64,000 bases of DNA from Brachynemurus nebulosus (GCA_035578155.1 JAPWDM010000008.1:32634280-32698279); one strand, 5' to 3'; positions 46,794-60,400 are shown, counted from the first letter of the stretch. Translations and numbers: made by a program. The notes: a model not told the origin generated them from the sequence alone.

Positions 46794-48032
46794 ATCTTTC
46801 TATGAACTATTCCAAAACATGTATTTTCTCTTTATCATTTGTACTGACCTCACACTCTTAACCCATTATTACTACAAACCTACTGAAACTCAACTGAGAA
46901 CAAAATGGATTACCCTCGTAAAAAAAATGAGGCGTATTTTGAATGAATAAAAAATTATAGAACATTGTTATATTACAATAATAAAAATAGAATCAAGAAA
47001 ATTGACACACTTCGACAAAATGAAAAATGAAAAGTAATAAAATAAAATTTCCATCCAGTTTCAATATATGATTTGGCCTCAGTTCAGAATATAATTTGAA
47101 AATCTAATATTATCTTATTAAAGTAATTACATGACATTTCCTATTTTTCTTTTGAATTGCCGCTCCTCGCATCCACCACCACCCCCTGAATTCATCCGCG
47201 ATGGCTCAACATTCCGCTGGAGCACTCGTTTTTGATACGATTATCATCGTCTTATTCTTTTTTACTTCTGATCTCTCTTTTCCGTTCGGCCCCTCTTCTT
47301 ACTTCCGCCCATTATGTTGGCGATGTGGCGGAAACGGCAACCAGCCGGGGTAATGGTGGTGGAATACTTACTATAACTTGCTACGGAACACACAATCGTT
47401 ATCTGTGTGTGATCGCGTTTAAGAAGTGAGTGGCGCTCAAGCTGTATGAAAAGTATCGTCGAGTTCAAAATATTTGTTACGAGTTGAGTTATAGCTACTG
47501 ACTACAATCTTGACAATGATATCTTATAATATTCTAAAGTAATTTTTTTAATATTTTTATTAAAAATGAGTATTAATTTTGTTGGTTAATTTTCAATGTT
47601 AATTTCTATCAAACGGATTTGTTGAATTCGTGTTTAATTTATGAAATTGAGAACGTGGATAAGTAGCGAAAAAACTGAAATTAAAGGCAATATTTTAGCC
47701 AAAGCGACATGGATTTTTTGTTAATGTTAAATTAAGCCCAAGTTAACAATAGATTAGTGTATTTCTACTGAATAAGATATCTAGCAACACTGGAAGTATC
47801 TTAGTAAATTAAAACACTTTACTTTGCAAAATAACACTTTTATTGATAAAATAACAATTTAATCGATTTGGGCGTTACTTTATACCATAAAGTAACACTC
47901 AAATCTATTAAATTTATAAAAAGTGCTCGCGAGCACGAGCTATTGACAATAAAAGTGGTATTGGTAATAATCGTGTTTTTATTTACTAATATCAAATATG
48001 GAATACCATAAAGTAACGCTCAAATCTATGTA
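46794..48032. other. No gene seen; 28-bp-arm hairpin with a partial direct copy
   Basis: AATTTAATCGATTTGGGCGT faces AATTTAATAGATTTGAGTGT (from the right) at about 47859-47921, around a TTACTTTATACCATAAAGTAA centre. The right half (ATACCATAAAGTAACGCTCA) is repeated at about 48003. GTGCTCGCGAGCAC at about 47922 is a second small palindrome. No coding region. Confidence 0.6.
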
Positions 48033-48903
48033 GGTAAGGTATTAAAATAATTTTTTTTTGCATTTTTTTTTTATTTTTTTAACTGAAAATGCATAGTATC
48101 TCAAGAATATTGTTAAAAAATTTCAAGTTGATTGGGCAAAATTGACGAAGTTATAAGCATTTTTGTTGTTACCAGGCAGATGTTTCCCTCTCTATATATC
48201 TCTCTTTCTCAGTTATATTATAGAAATTTTGAATGGAAGTACTAACGTGTTTATACCTGTACTGTATATTTTGTCAGTGTAGGGTACAAAAGTTAGTTTA
48301 GCAGTAAGTATTCTATATCAGTTTAATACAAGAATTTTTAAGTGTTGAAAACTTTAAAGCGTTTTCCCCACAACTCACGTTTTATAACTTGGTGCTCCTC
48401 ATAACTTCAAAACTACAGCACCGACCAATTTCAAATTTTGAACACTATTTCTGTACATAATTTACGAGGTAACGCTGGAGAGTGTTTTTCAAATTTGTAG
48501 ATAATTTTTATTTTACAATAACAAATTAGCCAATTTTTTTCACAAAAATCGTGTTTTTCCGTTCTAAGTGTTCCAAAAAAGTGAAAAATTGAAATTTCGA
48601 AAAACCCTCGCAGCGTTACCTGAAGAAAACTATTATCTAACGAATGAACTTTAATTTTTTTTATTTCGGATGATCCAGCACCAAGTTATGAGGGGCACCG
48701 CAATTCCACTTTTTCCGAGACACGCTCGAATAATTTCTGTCATTACTGTATTTTTTAATATTTCCTCGTGAAAATTTTATACAGTATTCTTCGAATGTTA
48801 TACTTTAATGTACCACTGGTTTTGATAAAGAGATTTTAACTGTGTCGTCACAAGAAAATAACAAAAACATGCCTTTTTTGTACGAATGAACCTTACCCTC
48901 TCC
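48033..48903 (-). mobile_element. Inverted, truncated copy of the TTAA-flanked palindromic element
   Basis: Aligns with 42232-43113 in reverse over about 870 bp. The end next to TTAA (48904-48907) is intact. The other end stops at GGTAAGG (48033-48039), lacking the last bases and the TTAA. Diverged by numerous substitutions, so both copies are old. Confidence 0.85.
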
Positions 48904-51900
48904 TTAAATTTACTGGAAGGATCGTTGATTTATATATACTCATTTAAAAAATTTAAGGAACGTGTGCTTAAATCATTTTAAAAATTGTTTAACTTTTTTC
49001 AAGAGGCTATATTTTAGTCAAAAATAGTCGTACAGTCATTTTAAAAAACCATTTGAACGTTTCAAGTGTCTACTTTCTGATGCTACAATTCAGAAATTTT
49101 CTTTCTCGTAGGATAATATAATTTTTAAAGGATAATCATTAACAAAAAAATAATGAGGCTTCCTAGACCCGACAGCTAACATTTTTGAAATCCACATTTA
49201 AGTAATTTAATTCTCTGTATATAGGCTTCTGTATTTTTATTTTGCATTTTTAGAATATTACATAAAATAACAATTTAGTAAAAGATTTTTTTTTTAAAAT
49301 CCTTTTAGATCAAGACCTATACACTTATACCAAATTTTCAGTTTCTATCACTGGTACAAGTGCTCTAACTATATGATTACCTCGGAAATTTGAAATAAAT
49401 CCCCATAAACGTTTTAAACGGTAACCATCAGGAGTTCAAACGCCACTAACAATTTCTAACTAATGTGGTATCTGCTAATCGACCCAAAAATCTGACCCAC
49501 TTCTACTACTATCACATTTCTTTTGCGCCTACACAATACTCGCTTATAAACCGTCTCCTATATTTACATATATCAGTTCGAGGAGTATCATTTTATCTCT
49601 GTTGCACCCATTTCATTTCATTCATTGATTATAATAATTGTATGTCTATGTATGTAACGCTATCTATGGCATTCGATTTTCCATCTCACTCGCACACATT
49701 TTACATTTTAATTGAGTTTAAATCTTTATACGACATTTCATTAGCTGTTATCTGATCGCTACACTTACTGGTACCCGAACCCAACTGTGTCTGTATTGTG
49801 TGTATTTAATTTATGAAAATTTTAACTGAATTTCGAGTCACTGGCTCAAAACTGTGTGGATGGTAATGACGTAACTAGCTAGCTATTCTACTAAATTATT
49901 GTGAACAATTTTTAAGTCGAGAAAATACAACGAAAAATGAGATAAAGAGTTTAACGAGTAGTGTTATTTATTAGAATTTTGTTTTTGTATGTCTTAAGGC
50001 GCTACATCATTTTGAAATGTCAAAAAAGAAAGTTTTATTGGAGAATTTTTTCCCCCGGTAACGAATAACGCAATCAATACAAAACTTTTTAAAGTATATT
50101 GTATATATGTGATCTGGGGTACACAAAAAAAATTTTTTCACCAATTTACAAAACAAAATGGCGGTACGGGTGCTAGTCAAACGTGGACCTTTTTTTTCGA
50201 AAGGTTAATTGTGGGCAACATAACAATTTTTACGCAGTAGCCAGGAAATAAAATTTTTTTTTATCATTTAGATCAATTTTACTGGTACGACGATACATAC
50301 AAGATTATTAAAAAATATTAATTTATGGTTAAATAGCATCAGTACAAAAAAAATTTGAAAATTGATGAAGAAATCAACCTTAATTTGTTTCAAAGTGTGA
50401 GTTTGAATCCCGAGTGTGAAGTTTGTTGTTAGAGGGCCTGTAAAGGCCCGAGGGTAACAAATCATACGAAGGATGAAAAAAATCACATTAGTCCTGTGGC
50501 GTATATACTATTTTTTGCAATTCGGGATAATTAAAAATTATAAAAATTAAAAAAAAAAATACTTAAATGTCATTCAAATTGTATGTAATAATATTCCGTC
50601 AAATATACATGGGATAAATCAGTCGAATTGTATATAAAATACAATGTAACTGTTTGTCTTTATCTACAAGTTTGAATTTATTTACTTATTATTTTCAATT
50701 ACCTAGCAACGCTATTTAATTTAAGTTAAATTTCTGTAAATTGTGCTTGCTGACTGGAATAATTAAAAGCGGAAGCAAAATAATTATTTAGTCCCTTGGG
50801 ACTAAAAGTGAATCTATTAGTCCCTTGAGATTAAAAATGGCACTTTACTCCCTATTACGAGGGACTAAGTCATGCCTTTTAGTCCCGGAATTGCAAAGAA
50901 TATATTTGTTACCTAATTTCAAAAAATCTTGTGTACCGCCTTAGATATATATTTAGGAAACTGCTGGTAAAATTACTGAAGTTATCTTGCCCACCGTTTT
51001 GGAAAACGTAGCTTCGAGAAAAACTCAGGTAAAGTTTTAAACGTGCTAATCTTTTTGTGTGTTTATACTTACCAGTTTTGAGTTATTTATGGAAATATAA
51101 CAGAAGTACCTAACGAAATAAGGTAATATAATGCGGAGCAGCATTTTTAAGTATTTTTAACCGTTCGAAGTTATTTCAGAAATTGGATATAATCATAGTT
51201 TTTTTTTTAATATTATTCTATAAATATTGATACATAAATAAAACCACCTCTGTGTTACATTTTTATAGGCACAAATAAAAGATCCGTGTATCCTTCAATT
51301 AATTTAAGGGGGTGGACCCTGCTTTAATTATTAAAATTCAAACCACTCTGTCTAGTTACCGTAAGTAATGGAGCACAGCGATTCGATCGGTGTTACCCAT
51401 GCTACTTATCCGCGGTGCTACCACACAAATCAGTGATCACTGATCGCGATTGGCTGTCTTGTTTATGACCCAGATGCGTCGTCATCGGACTAGCTAAAAT
51501 TAGCTAATTTCTGATTCATTTTTTCTCCATATGTATGTGTCTAAACCAGACGTTCCCTTTAAGTTTGTCATGAAAATAGTCGATTTTTTACGGCCCTAGA
51601 AACTTTATATTTTTCGATTCACAAAAAAAAATCTTCCTTGCCAATTTTCAACTTATTTTCAGTTTGGTGAAGAAAAATTGCGTTTTTTGTTTTTGATCTA
51701 CGCCGTACGTTTCACGCCGCCCCACTACAGAGCGACATAGCGTGTGCGTTATTAGTCAAAAACGTTTTTCGTCGTGGAAAAAAAAATGGCAGGAAAACGG
51801 TAAGTTAACAACAAGCAGAAGCTTTCCATACTTCGTTTAACACACTTTACAATTTTCTTTCATGCTTCAACGCCTCGTCAGCACTGTATGTAGGTACTAT

Positions 51901-52425
51901 AGAAATGTTCCTTTTCTTTATGTGTGTACTTACATTCATGAAAGACAGTAATGATCATAGTACGCACAATGTTTACAAGAGTGAGACACCACACCATCCA
52001 TACACGTTCGCTTTTATAAATTTTTAATATTGTATAAAAGAATCCAAGCAAGAACTTTATCATTTTTAGGGGTACTCAGAGATTTTGACCTCTGAGTATC
52101 CCTCATAGTTTTGCACTTTCCACATTCTAACGTGTGACCAACTTGCACTTCACCAAACTTTCTGCTGAACTCAGTTCGCCAAGTTTTTGGGGTAAAGGTG
52201 GTATTTTTCTTTATTACAAAAATAAAGATTTAAAACGTTAATTCTGGACCTAACTATTAATTATTTAATAGTCGAACGTATAAAATTAAAAATTAATTAG
52301 ATTTTTTTCGTAATTGCTAATTTTTTTTTAATCTTTCTTGTTAGCAGTAAGGTATAAATAAAAAAAATATAATTGACGCCTATACTATTAGGTACATGAT
52401 TATTACTGTGTCGTTTATGGATATT
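48904..52425. other. No gene seen; old repeat fragments
   Basis: 48950-49120 matches 21935-22080 (family R4). The block near 50790-50905 repeats TAGTCCCTTG(G/A)GA(C/T)TAAAA and recurs near 27.17 kb. No conserved frame. Confidence 0.5.
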
Positions 52426-52426
52426 T

Positions 52427-52490
52427 AAATGATTTTAATATTACCTACATATTAAATTACCTAAATGATTTTAATATTACCTACATATTA
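52427..52490. repeat. 36-bp tandem duplication
   Basis: AAATGATTTTAATATTACCT followed by ACATATTA at 52427 and 52463; the 28-bp core is identical. Confidence 0.88.
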
Positions 52491-52682
52491 ACAGTAAATT
52501 ACTATCAAAAAAATGCAAACTTTAACAATATTTTTTAAATTCATTCAAATTCAATTTAATTGCGATTATTGCGATTAATTTTGCTATTTAAATATATTAG
52601 TTTTTGACATTTGACGTTTTGAAATTTTACTCAAAATATACATACGTAATTTACACATGCTACCTATATATATAGTGAGTAT

Positions 52683-53355
52683 ACCATAGAACACTAGAAG
52701 CCAACTAACATAAAAAAAGTGAAATTCGCTTGGAGTCATTTGTAAGCCAGTCACAGCTTAAGGCATTAGTCCGTCAGTAGTCGTCGTCGAGTCAACACAC
52801 ATTGTTAGTTGAACACGTTGAACAGCTCTCTCTGGTAATACGTGTGTGTGGTTGTATGCGTGTATACACATACTACTACAAAAAACCAAACTAATACACT
52901 GCAAACAGTGTGTATGTACACAAACAGACTACGTCACAAACTCATTACAAGTGGAACAGAGGCAAAGCCAATCTAGTTTGTCCCCTTGTATCACACAGTA
53001 TATAATACATGATAGGTACCTACAACATATGTACATAAAGCTACGGATACACGAGACATCTAAATTAGCATTATTGTGTGCAATGTTTACACTATAGAAC
53101 ACTAGAAGCAAACTAATATCAAAAAAGTTTAGTTCGCTTGGAGTCATTTGTTGGTCTGTCACAGCTTAAGGCATTTAGTCAGTCGGTGTCGGTCATCGAA
53201 TCCACTACGATTGTTATGTATTGTAAGACCATTGTTACTTGACCTGCACGTTGCTCTGTCCGATAATACGTGTTTTGTAATTGTGTGTGTAAATACTCAC
53301 ACAGAAGCAAACATCAAGCCTAAACCACTACAAACAGTTTGTACTTACACAGCAT
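52683..53355. repeat. Diverged direct repeat, about 250 bp, offset about 410 bp
   Basis: ATAGAACACTAGAAGC(C/A)AACT, TTCGCTTGGAGTCATTTGT, GTCACAGCTTAAGGCATT, GATAATACGTGT-like and CTGCAAACAGT/CTACAAACAGT blocks occur in the same order from 52683 and from 53092. Confidence 0.8.
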
Positions 53356-53456
53356 AGTGATGCGAAGTGGAGGAGATTTTACGTCACCTTTCTGCTACAG
53401 TCGGAATACTAACTATCATATAGTAGTTTGGCCCGTTGGTTTACACGTTCAAGTAA

Positions 53457-53907
53457 AGCGGGTTCTACACGATGCTACGAACGTTCCTTCCAACATTCGA
53501 TCGAACGTTTGAGGCAGTTAAGTTCGATAGTTGGTGCGACGAATGTATCTGCTACACGGTGAATCGAATGTTTGATCCAATACGAATGATGATGTGTTGG
53601 TACTCAGTGGACGATGTTATCTGTCTGATGTTATCTCTAATGTTATACACTGATGTTGTCTCTCTTCACATGAACGAGCGTGCAGCTGCTGAGTCGAACC
53701 AACCAACGAACCAACATTGACCTTCAAATGTTCGAAGCACCCCTTTGACTCGGTGCAAAAATACCGACATCGAACGGGACACGACCAAATGCGAACGTTT
53801 GACGCTCGACATTGGACACTCGTAGGTTCGAACAACGGCTACACGATGCTATGAACCATCCAACGTCGAATGTTGGAAGGTGTTCGTAGCATCGTGTAGC
53901 AGCGGCT
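53457..53907. mobile_element. TIR element with TAA target site (PIF/Harbinger-like size of TSD)
   Basis: TAA at 53454-53456 and 53908-53910. Ends share CTACACGATGCTACGAAC after AGC(G/C)-rich tips, then CCTTCCAACATTCGA. The last roughly 70 bp form a second hairpin by themselves (CTACACGATGCTATGAAC facing GTTCGTAGCATCGTGTAG), so the right terminus is duplicated in inverted form. No coding region. Confidence 0.7.
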
Positions 53908-53910
53908 TAA

Positions 53911-55079
53911 ATTTGCAGTCTAGATAAGGCTAGAACAGTTGTATACACTCGAGTTGCTAGACTTCTCTAGCAAATATTTGAGGTTGTTTACACAGTAGTG
54001 TCACACACGGCGAATAGAATAGTGTCAGACATTTCACACAACACCTGATTTAGATTATAATTTAACATTTCTAAATCGTATTTTGTATTGCCATATTCTA
54101 TTTTGAATTGAAAACTAATATTTTTATAAATGTTGCTGCAAGACGGCAGTTTCGTACTGAAAATAATTTATTTCATTTTTTGCTATAGTGTAAATCCAAC
54201 TTGTAAAATTTTATTGCGTTTACTTTTTTCTTAGAGTTGTAATATAATATTATCTCTGTATTATCTTTTGGATGCGTCTCACAATTTAGGATTACCTTGT
54301 TGGTAGTATCTTAAATCAACTTTTCTGTCCTTTTGTAAAAAAAAAAACTTCTACACCAAAAGCGTGTCGTGTGTCCGTACCTTTATAATCTTTTTAAAAT
54401 AAATTATTTTTTTTTTGTCAAAAGATTCTTATAACATAACCTATTTGTATGACTTAACGTTTATGTAAAAAAAAACAATATGTTTTCATCCAAATCATTT
54501 TAATATTTGCGACGATTTGAATTTTTACACAAAATTTCGAATGCGAAAGGAATTTTTATTTTGGAAAAAATTCGCCCACGAATACAACACAAAACGAACT
54601 GGTATGCTGTTTTTTAAATAATAAGTATTTCAACTAAGCAGTAATGTATCTTTTTTTTAGGAATAGTACATTATCTTCAGAAATAATGTTTTTTTTAAGG
54701 AGAAGTTTTCAAAGCTACTACTAGCAAAGTAGTGAAATTAGTGTCACACAAAATTGCTTTGTTGCGTGAAGAATTCATTAAATTTCCAACAACTGACGTC
54801 GAAAAGGCGCAAGTTAAAGAAAATTTTTATAACATTACGCGGTTTCCGAGAGTGTTTGCTGCTTTACATACATACACGGTTACATATACAGGCTGGAAAC
54901 AGATTTATCGAACGTGGGGCAAGTATGGTGAGAAATTTTTCTCAGGATCAATGTGATCTCTGACACTTTTTGATCAATAATATTTCATTTTTAAATCGCG
55001 TTACCATGGATCTGCAATATTTTTGTGTTTGTCAGATTAAATACCCCTGTCGCAGCATCTGCATAACATAGCGAATTTC
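53911..55079. other. No gene seen; R1 end fragment
   Basis: CGCAGCATCTGCATAACATA followed by GCGAATTTCC near 55040 is the reverse complement of the R1 end near 30130. Two overlapping short frames at 54732-54963 have no recognisable domain. Confidence 0.5.
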
Positions 55080-55520
55080 CAAATTTTAGGGACTGGCGGA
55101 TCTCATCTAAGAACTGTACCTATTTAAAATAGTTTAGCTTTCTAAGAGTAAAAGATTTTTTAAAATCGGCTGGGTAATTAGTTTTGATATTTTTGGGACC
55201 CAAGAACCCGAACGGACTTTGTGCAGCATAGTTGTATCCATCTAAAATAATTTAGTTCTCTAACAGTGAAAAAATTTTCAAAATCGGTCGGTTAGTTTAT
55301 TTTTTACAATAATGGGAACAGTAAACCCTGGCGGAAATCATACAACATAACCTTTATTCATCTAAAATAATTTTAGTAAAAAGTTTATCCTAACAGTAAA
55401 AAACGGGTCCTAGGGATCTCATATAACTTATGGTAGTCCGTAAGGTTCTTGTGGACATCATTTAATTACTTAATGAATTCAAATACTTTAACTTACTAAC
55501 GGTGAAAAAATTTTCAAAAT
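55080..55520. repeat. Tandem array, unit about 120 bp, about 4 diverged copies
   Basis: AT(T/C)TAAAATA(G/A)TTTAG at about 55121, 55240 and 55360, each followed by (C)TAA(C/G)AGT(G)AAAA and AAAATCGG. A fourth unit with ACTAACGGTGAAAAAATTTT ends near 55520. Confidence 0.75.
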
Positions 55521-55809
55521 TTTCGACATTCGCTAAAAAAATCATTGAAAAGTATTTGATATGTTTCGATCAATTAATGGTCAACATCAGCAAATAAAAG
55601 TTACTCAAATCGAAGAAAAGAATGAGTTATTTGTCCGTAGAAATTAAAATACAAATTCTGAAAACGAGCAAAGAAATATTGAAAAAACTAGATCGGCAAA
55701 ACATTCTGACAAATAACACTACCCAACTAATACTTGCCAATTTGAATGAAACTTAACATACTTATTAAACAGCGAAAAATATTAAATACGTGTTTTTTTA
55801 TTTCGGCTA

Positions 55810-56525
55810 AATACGCTTTTTAGGGGTAGAAAACACCATTCAACCTCTGTAGATGAAAACAGTTATAGCTAGATATTTTTGAAACGACATATTTTCTGAA
55901 AAAAGGGCTGAGTACCAAATTTGTAGAATTTGAAGCGATGCACTTGATAGTGACCCTGAAATCGATTTTCAAGGTCAGTTGAAAATGATTAGCCATTGCC
56001 GAAGTTTGACCATATCCTGTACCTATAAGCAGTAATTTCATGTATTGACTCAATCTATCTTCAAAGGTGATTTATAGAAAAAATTAGAAGAAAACATTTT
56101 TGTAAGTAATTTTAGAAGTAAAGTTAAGAAAAGATTTAATATCACTCTAATTGTAAGTTAAACATTAACTTTATGTTATAAATTTTCAAAATTTTTTAAA
56201 ATTTTTATTGCTACTCTATAGTTATCATATTAGGAATTCAATTGAACATATGATTAACTATTATTTTTCCGATTGCGATTGAGCAAGTATTTTTCAAAAT
56301 TACTTCTTGATCACTTATTTTCTATCTTGCATGTGAAATTCGTTCGAATATACTTTGAACCATTTAGGGGTGAAAAGTAAGCTACTCCTTTTGAAAAATA
56401 TTAAATGATTTTCAAATGACTTTGGAAATTGACCTCAAGGTCAACTTCAAAGTCATCATCAAGTGCTTCACTTTGAATTCTATAACTTTGGTCCTAAGCA
56501 CTTTTTTCAGAAAATATATCGTACC
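55810..56525. repeat. Imperfect inverted repeat, arms about 180 bp
   Basis: TATTTTCTGAAAAAAGGGCT..AGTACCAAATTTGTAGAATT..GCACTTGATAGTGACC near 55885-55960 matches the reverse complement of 56400-56525 (TATTTTCTGAAAAAAGTGCT..GGACCAAAGTTATAGAATT..GCACTTGATGATGACT). Borders and TSD not found. Confidence 0.7.
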
Positions 56526-56529
56526 ATAA

Positions 56530-57498
56530 TCCACTTCTATGTTGATTCCTGGTCTCTTTTCCTGCGTTTCTAATATTTATGTCAATAAAAAATGTGCTAC
56601 CGTAGACAAGGATGAATAGGTACGCATTCAGACTTCACACCGTATTTTTTTGTATTTATTTTATGAGTACCTAATCTTTAATATATTAAAAATTTACGCG
56701 AAGATGGTCACTTTATCAGCAGTATCCAAAAAAATTTAAAAATATTGGTGGTTTTTGAAAAATTAACAAAAATCGTATAATTTCTTCTCTATGAAAAATT
56801 GGGATCAAAAGAGACGAGAAAAGAGTAAATGGGGACAACCCGTAGGGTCGACCAAAATAACGGACCCGATTTTTTTCATCTGACACAGTCGCCATTTAAG
56901 AAGTGAAATTACCCCTCAAAATTAGGGTAAAATTTCAATTTTGCTAGATTACTTGAAAACTGCGGCAGATAAAGAAAAATTTTAAATTGACACAACACTT
57001 CATTTTTAGAGAGCTTTCTACTGATATATACAAAGCCAGAGTCGGACCTACTAGAGGGGCTATTTTGGTAAATTTGGGGGTAAAAAAAGTTGTATAAGCG
57101 TTTTTCCTAACATCCAAAACAAAAACAAGAGCCTTATCACCATTTTTTCTAAGCATTAAAAGCTGGTTTATATTCGATTTCTATTGAAAACTCAATTAGA
57201 CTGCATGTTAAAAGTGAGCAAAAATTAAACCTGCAATAACTTTTAAACGCTGTAGTGAATCTAATTTAAATTTTCACAGTCGATTAAATTTAGAAAAACC
57301 ATTATTCGCACAAATTTTCATAAGACTGTCACCATTTTTAAGTACCTCCATAATATCCTTAACTTGTAGCTATGGTATAATTATCAAAATTTTTTGCAGG
57401 TTTCTTACTAATCATACAACATGTAATGATTCATACAACATACAACACATAATTCCTGAGTAGCCCTAAATAATGCGTGTCAAACACGCACTTGACGA

Positions 57499-57502
<4 letters not shown>
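56530..57502. other. No gene seen
   Basis: AT-rich; no frame or repeat I can name. Confidence 0.5.

Positions 57503-57550
<48 letters not shown>
57503..57550. repeat. (TA)n microsatellite
   Basis: About 24 TA units followed by GATAGATAGG. Confidence 0.95.
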
Positions 57551-57552
<2 letters not shown>

Positions 57553-59050
57553 TAGATAGGTATATATGTAAATACAGTATTTAATATGTTTTTTGTGTGT
57601 CCTAAAACATGTAGCTTTTGATATACGAGGTAGAGACAGCCAACGCGCGATATGGAAATTGCCTACATAAATAGCCCTGTCTTGATAATTTTAAACTACA
57701 TGAAACTAGACCAAAATAGCAAATTAGAGTTCCAGATTCAAAGAAAAATGAAATTAAAAACTGTTTTCCCGGTAAAATTTTCTCCAAGATATTTAAAATT
57801 AAAAATAATAAAAAACGTTTAAGAAATTACTGATTACCAACCCTAACTCAATTCGTACTTGGCGATTTTCTTTTTATTAAAATACAAAATAAATAGGTGA
57901 GACAGAACTTGAATAAAACAAAAATATGAATGATTTTAGAAAAAAATATTTCTGAAAATTATTTTATATAAAATAATGGATAAGTTGTATGTATGTATAT
58001 ATTTGTATTCAACGACGCCTTCAAAAGTAATAAAGCAATAAAATACTGACCGCGCGGGATGCAATTCGTGTGTTTCGCTTTTTACCTTTTTTTACAACTT
58101 TAGGGTCGAGTCGACCTTTTTCAACCGCGGGATGCAATTCGTGATCAGCCTTTTTGACAATATACTGTTTTTTAATCAACACTCAGTTTTAATTATTTTC
58201 GCGCAGTATTTTGTGTAATCAAAAAGAAATTTAGATTCTATAAGTAATGTAGCGTCCTTTAAGTTTTCTCCTGGCTCACCAAGCTTAAAATTGTTACAAG
58301 ACCCACTTTTTTAAAAAAAAAAAAGTTTTCCGATTTTAGTTCTAAACTAATCTGCTTGTTTGTGATGTTGTGTGTTCATTCGCTTTTGTGTGTAGGTATT
58401 TATTCTTTCACATTTTTTTTCCTTTTTGCGTTTATTGTTATTTTTCAACAGTTTTTCAGGGGATATTTTGACATCCTTTTCTGTTTTTTCCTTTTTTTTG
58501 CACGACAGAGGTGTGGGCTGGCAAGTAGTAGGGTAACGGTAACCTGACATGTGTTTTATTTTATTTCCGTTTCTATAATTGTAATCAGGATGTTATTCAC
58601 ATTTTTATTTATATTTTAACCTTTTGAGGTTAAAATATTTTGCGAGCGACGAATGAAGTTAAATAATTTTTTTAATGTTATCGAGATTGTAATAAAATTA
58701 CAATTGAGTGTAAATAGAATTTCGCAAATATTTTTTTTTTTAGTTACCCTCAATATTTCCGGAAAAGTGTCACCTAGAAAAAAGGAAATTAAAAGTTTGT
58801 CTTTCAATGTGACTTCAAGTTTTCTTCAAGATTATCACGTTTAGATTTATGTTTCACGTAAAGTGACCTTGTAAGAGGGTGGCTCTGTAAAAAAATAATT
58901 TTAGATAACACCTATATTTTCCTAACAAAGAGATGCACAACAATATAATCTACCCTATTTTTTTCTTCCTTATATTGTTTGGATACCACAAATGTTTCGA
59001 AAAAACGCAAAAACAGGTCTCCCCTAATTTTTTGTGCTCTTTCTATTTAT
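57551..59050. other. No gene seen; duplicated CGCGGGATGCAATTCGTG
   Basis: CGCGGGATGCAATTCGTG occurs near 58054 and 58125 (71 bp apart), unusual GC-rich words in this context. Otherwise AT-rich. Confidence 0.5.
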
Positions 59051-59054
59051 GATG

Positions 59055-59405
59055 GCAAAAATTTGATACATTGAACCATTCAGGTTGTACAACAAAATTT
59101 ACCCACATTTTCGTTCCTCCAGCCCCTCTTATAAACCCGACCCTGGTTTAACCTATACAGGTGAATAGGTTTTTCAAAGAGTAACGTTTCGTGAATTTAA
59201 AATTTTCCTCCATCTCTTATAGTTTTCGAGATATCTTAAGAAAAACGATTTGATCTCCCAACTTTAGGAGCTGGTTTCACCCCCTAAACGTGGAAGATGG
59301 CCGATAAAAAAAATATTGGTTCCATATTTTTGTCTATTGTATACACACCAGCGAAGTTTCATCAAAATCCCGAATTTCACTCTGGGTGCATTTCCTTGTA
59401 CGGAC
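59055..59405 (+). repeat. Interspersed repeat, copy 1 of a direct pair
   Basis: AATTTGATACATTGAACCAT, TATAGTTTTCGAGATAT, AAGTTTCATCAAAAT and TTTCACTCT(G/A)G(G/A)TG(C/T)AT blocks are shared in order with 60085-60400. Confidence 0.75.
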
Positions 59406-60084
59406 ATGCAATTAAGGTCGCTGGATTTGTACAGTCTGAAGATAATATTGATAATATTTTTATGTTAAACTGCAGTTTTTCTAGCTCTATACGTATGTCT
59501 GTTTTATTTTTCAGCTTTCCGCTAAGCTTCATTTAATGCGACATTGTCAGATGTTGCGAAATTTTAAGTTAATAATGCAATGCAAACATTGCAACGTAAT
59601 AAAACTTCCCTTTTTCTCATGACAGTTTTTATACTTGTATAATTTTGCCGTATTTTATTACCCATTTTGTTCAATAATACTTTTGTTAATTAACACGAAA
59701 CCTAAAGGAAAAATTTTTTACTCTAAAATATGTTCAATTTTGTTAGTTTTGACTGATTTTCACAGAGCGTTTTTTAGTAGTATTACAATTTCCCTAAAAA
59801 AACAATAGTAAAAAACAATTAAAAAAAATAAATTTACAAAAAAAAATTGTTTCCCAAAAAGGAGACCACATTAAAACAAACTGTTTTGAAAATTTTATTT
59901 CATTCGCTGAGATCAACTTGTAAGAAAAGTTACCAATTAAGTAGGTACTGAAAAATTCGTGAATCATTATCAAAAAGTGAAAATTTACATATCTCGATGA
60001 AAAAAACATAAAAACAAAAAAATACAGAATATGTTTGCAATCGATATAACCACACATATTTCGAAATAACTCAAGAATCCGTAA

Positions 60085-60400
60085 ATTTGATACATTAAAC
60101 CACTCGGGCTGTACAAGAAAACTTACTCCCATTCTCACCCCTCCACCCCCCTTTGTGAACTCGACCCCAAAATCAATACAGATTTATAGGTCTTTGAAAG
60201 AGTTGCATTACGTCAATTTAAAGTTTCCCTTTATCTCTTATATAGTTTTCGAGATATTTTGATAAATACGATTTGAACCCCCAGCCTTATAGAAAAAATA
60301 TGGATCCCTTATTTTTCCCTTTTCTACTCCCCAGCCAAGTTTCATCAAAATTGGAAATTTTGATAGAAATTTCACTCTAGATGTATCTCCTTGTCAGCTA
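60085..60400 (+). repeat. Interspersed repeat, copy 2 of a direct pair
   Basis: Same block order as 59055-59405, about 1.03 kb away. The pair is too diverged to be a recent duplication. Confidence 0.75.

Noticed and set aside
42228..48907. Single large palindrome from segmental inverted duplication
   Set aside because: Spacer sequences between outer and inner pairs are not homologous, and the hAT TSDs differ (GATCTGTT against ATCTCTCT).
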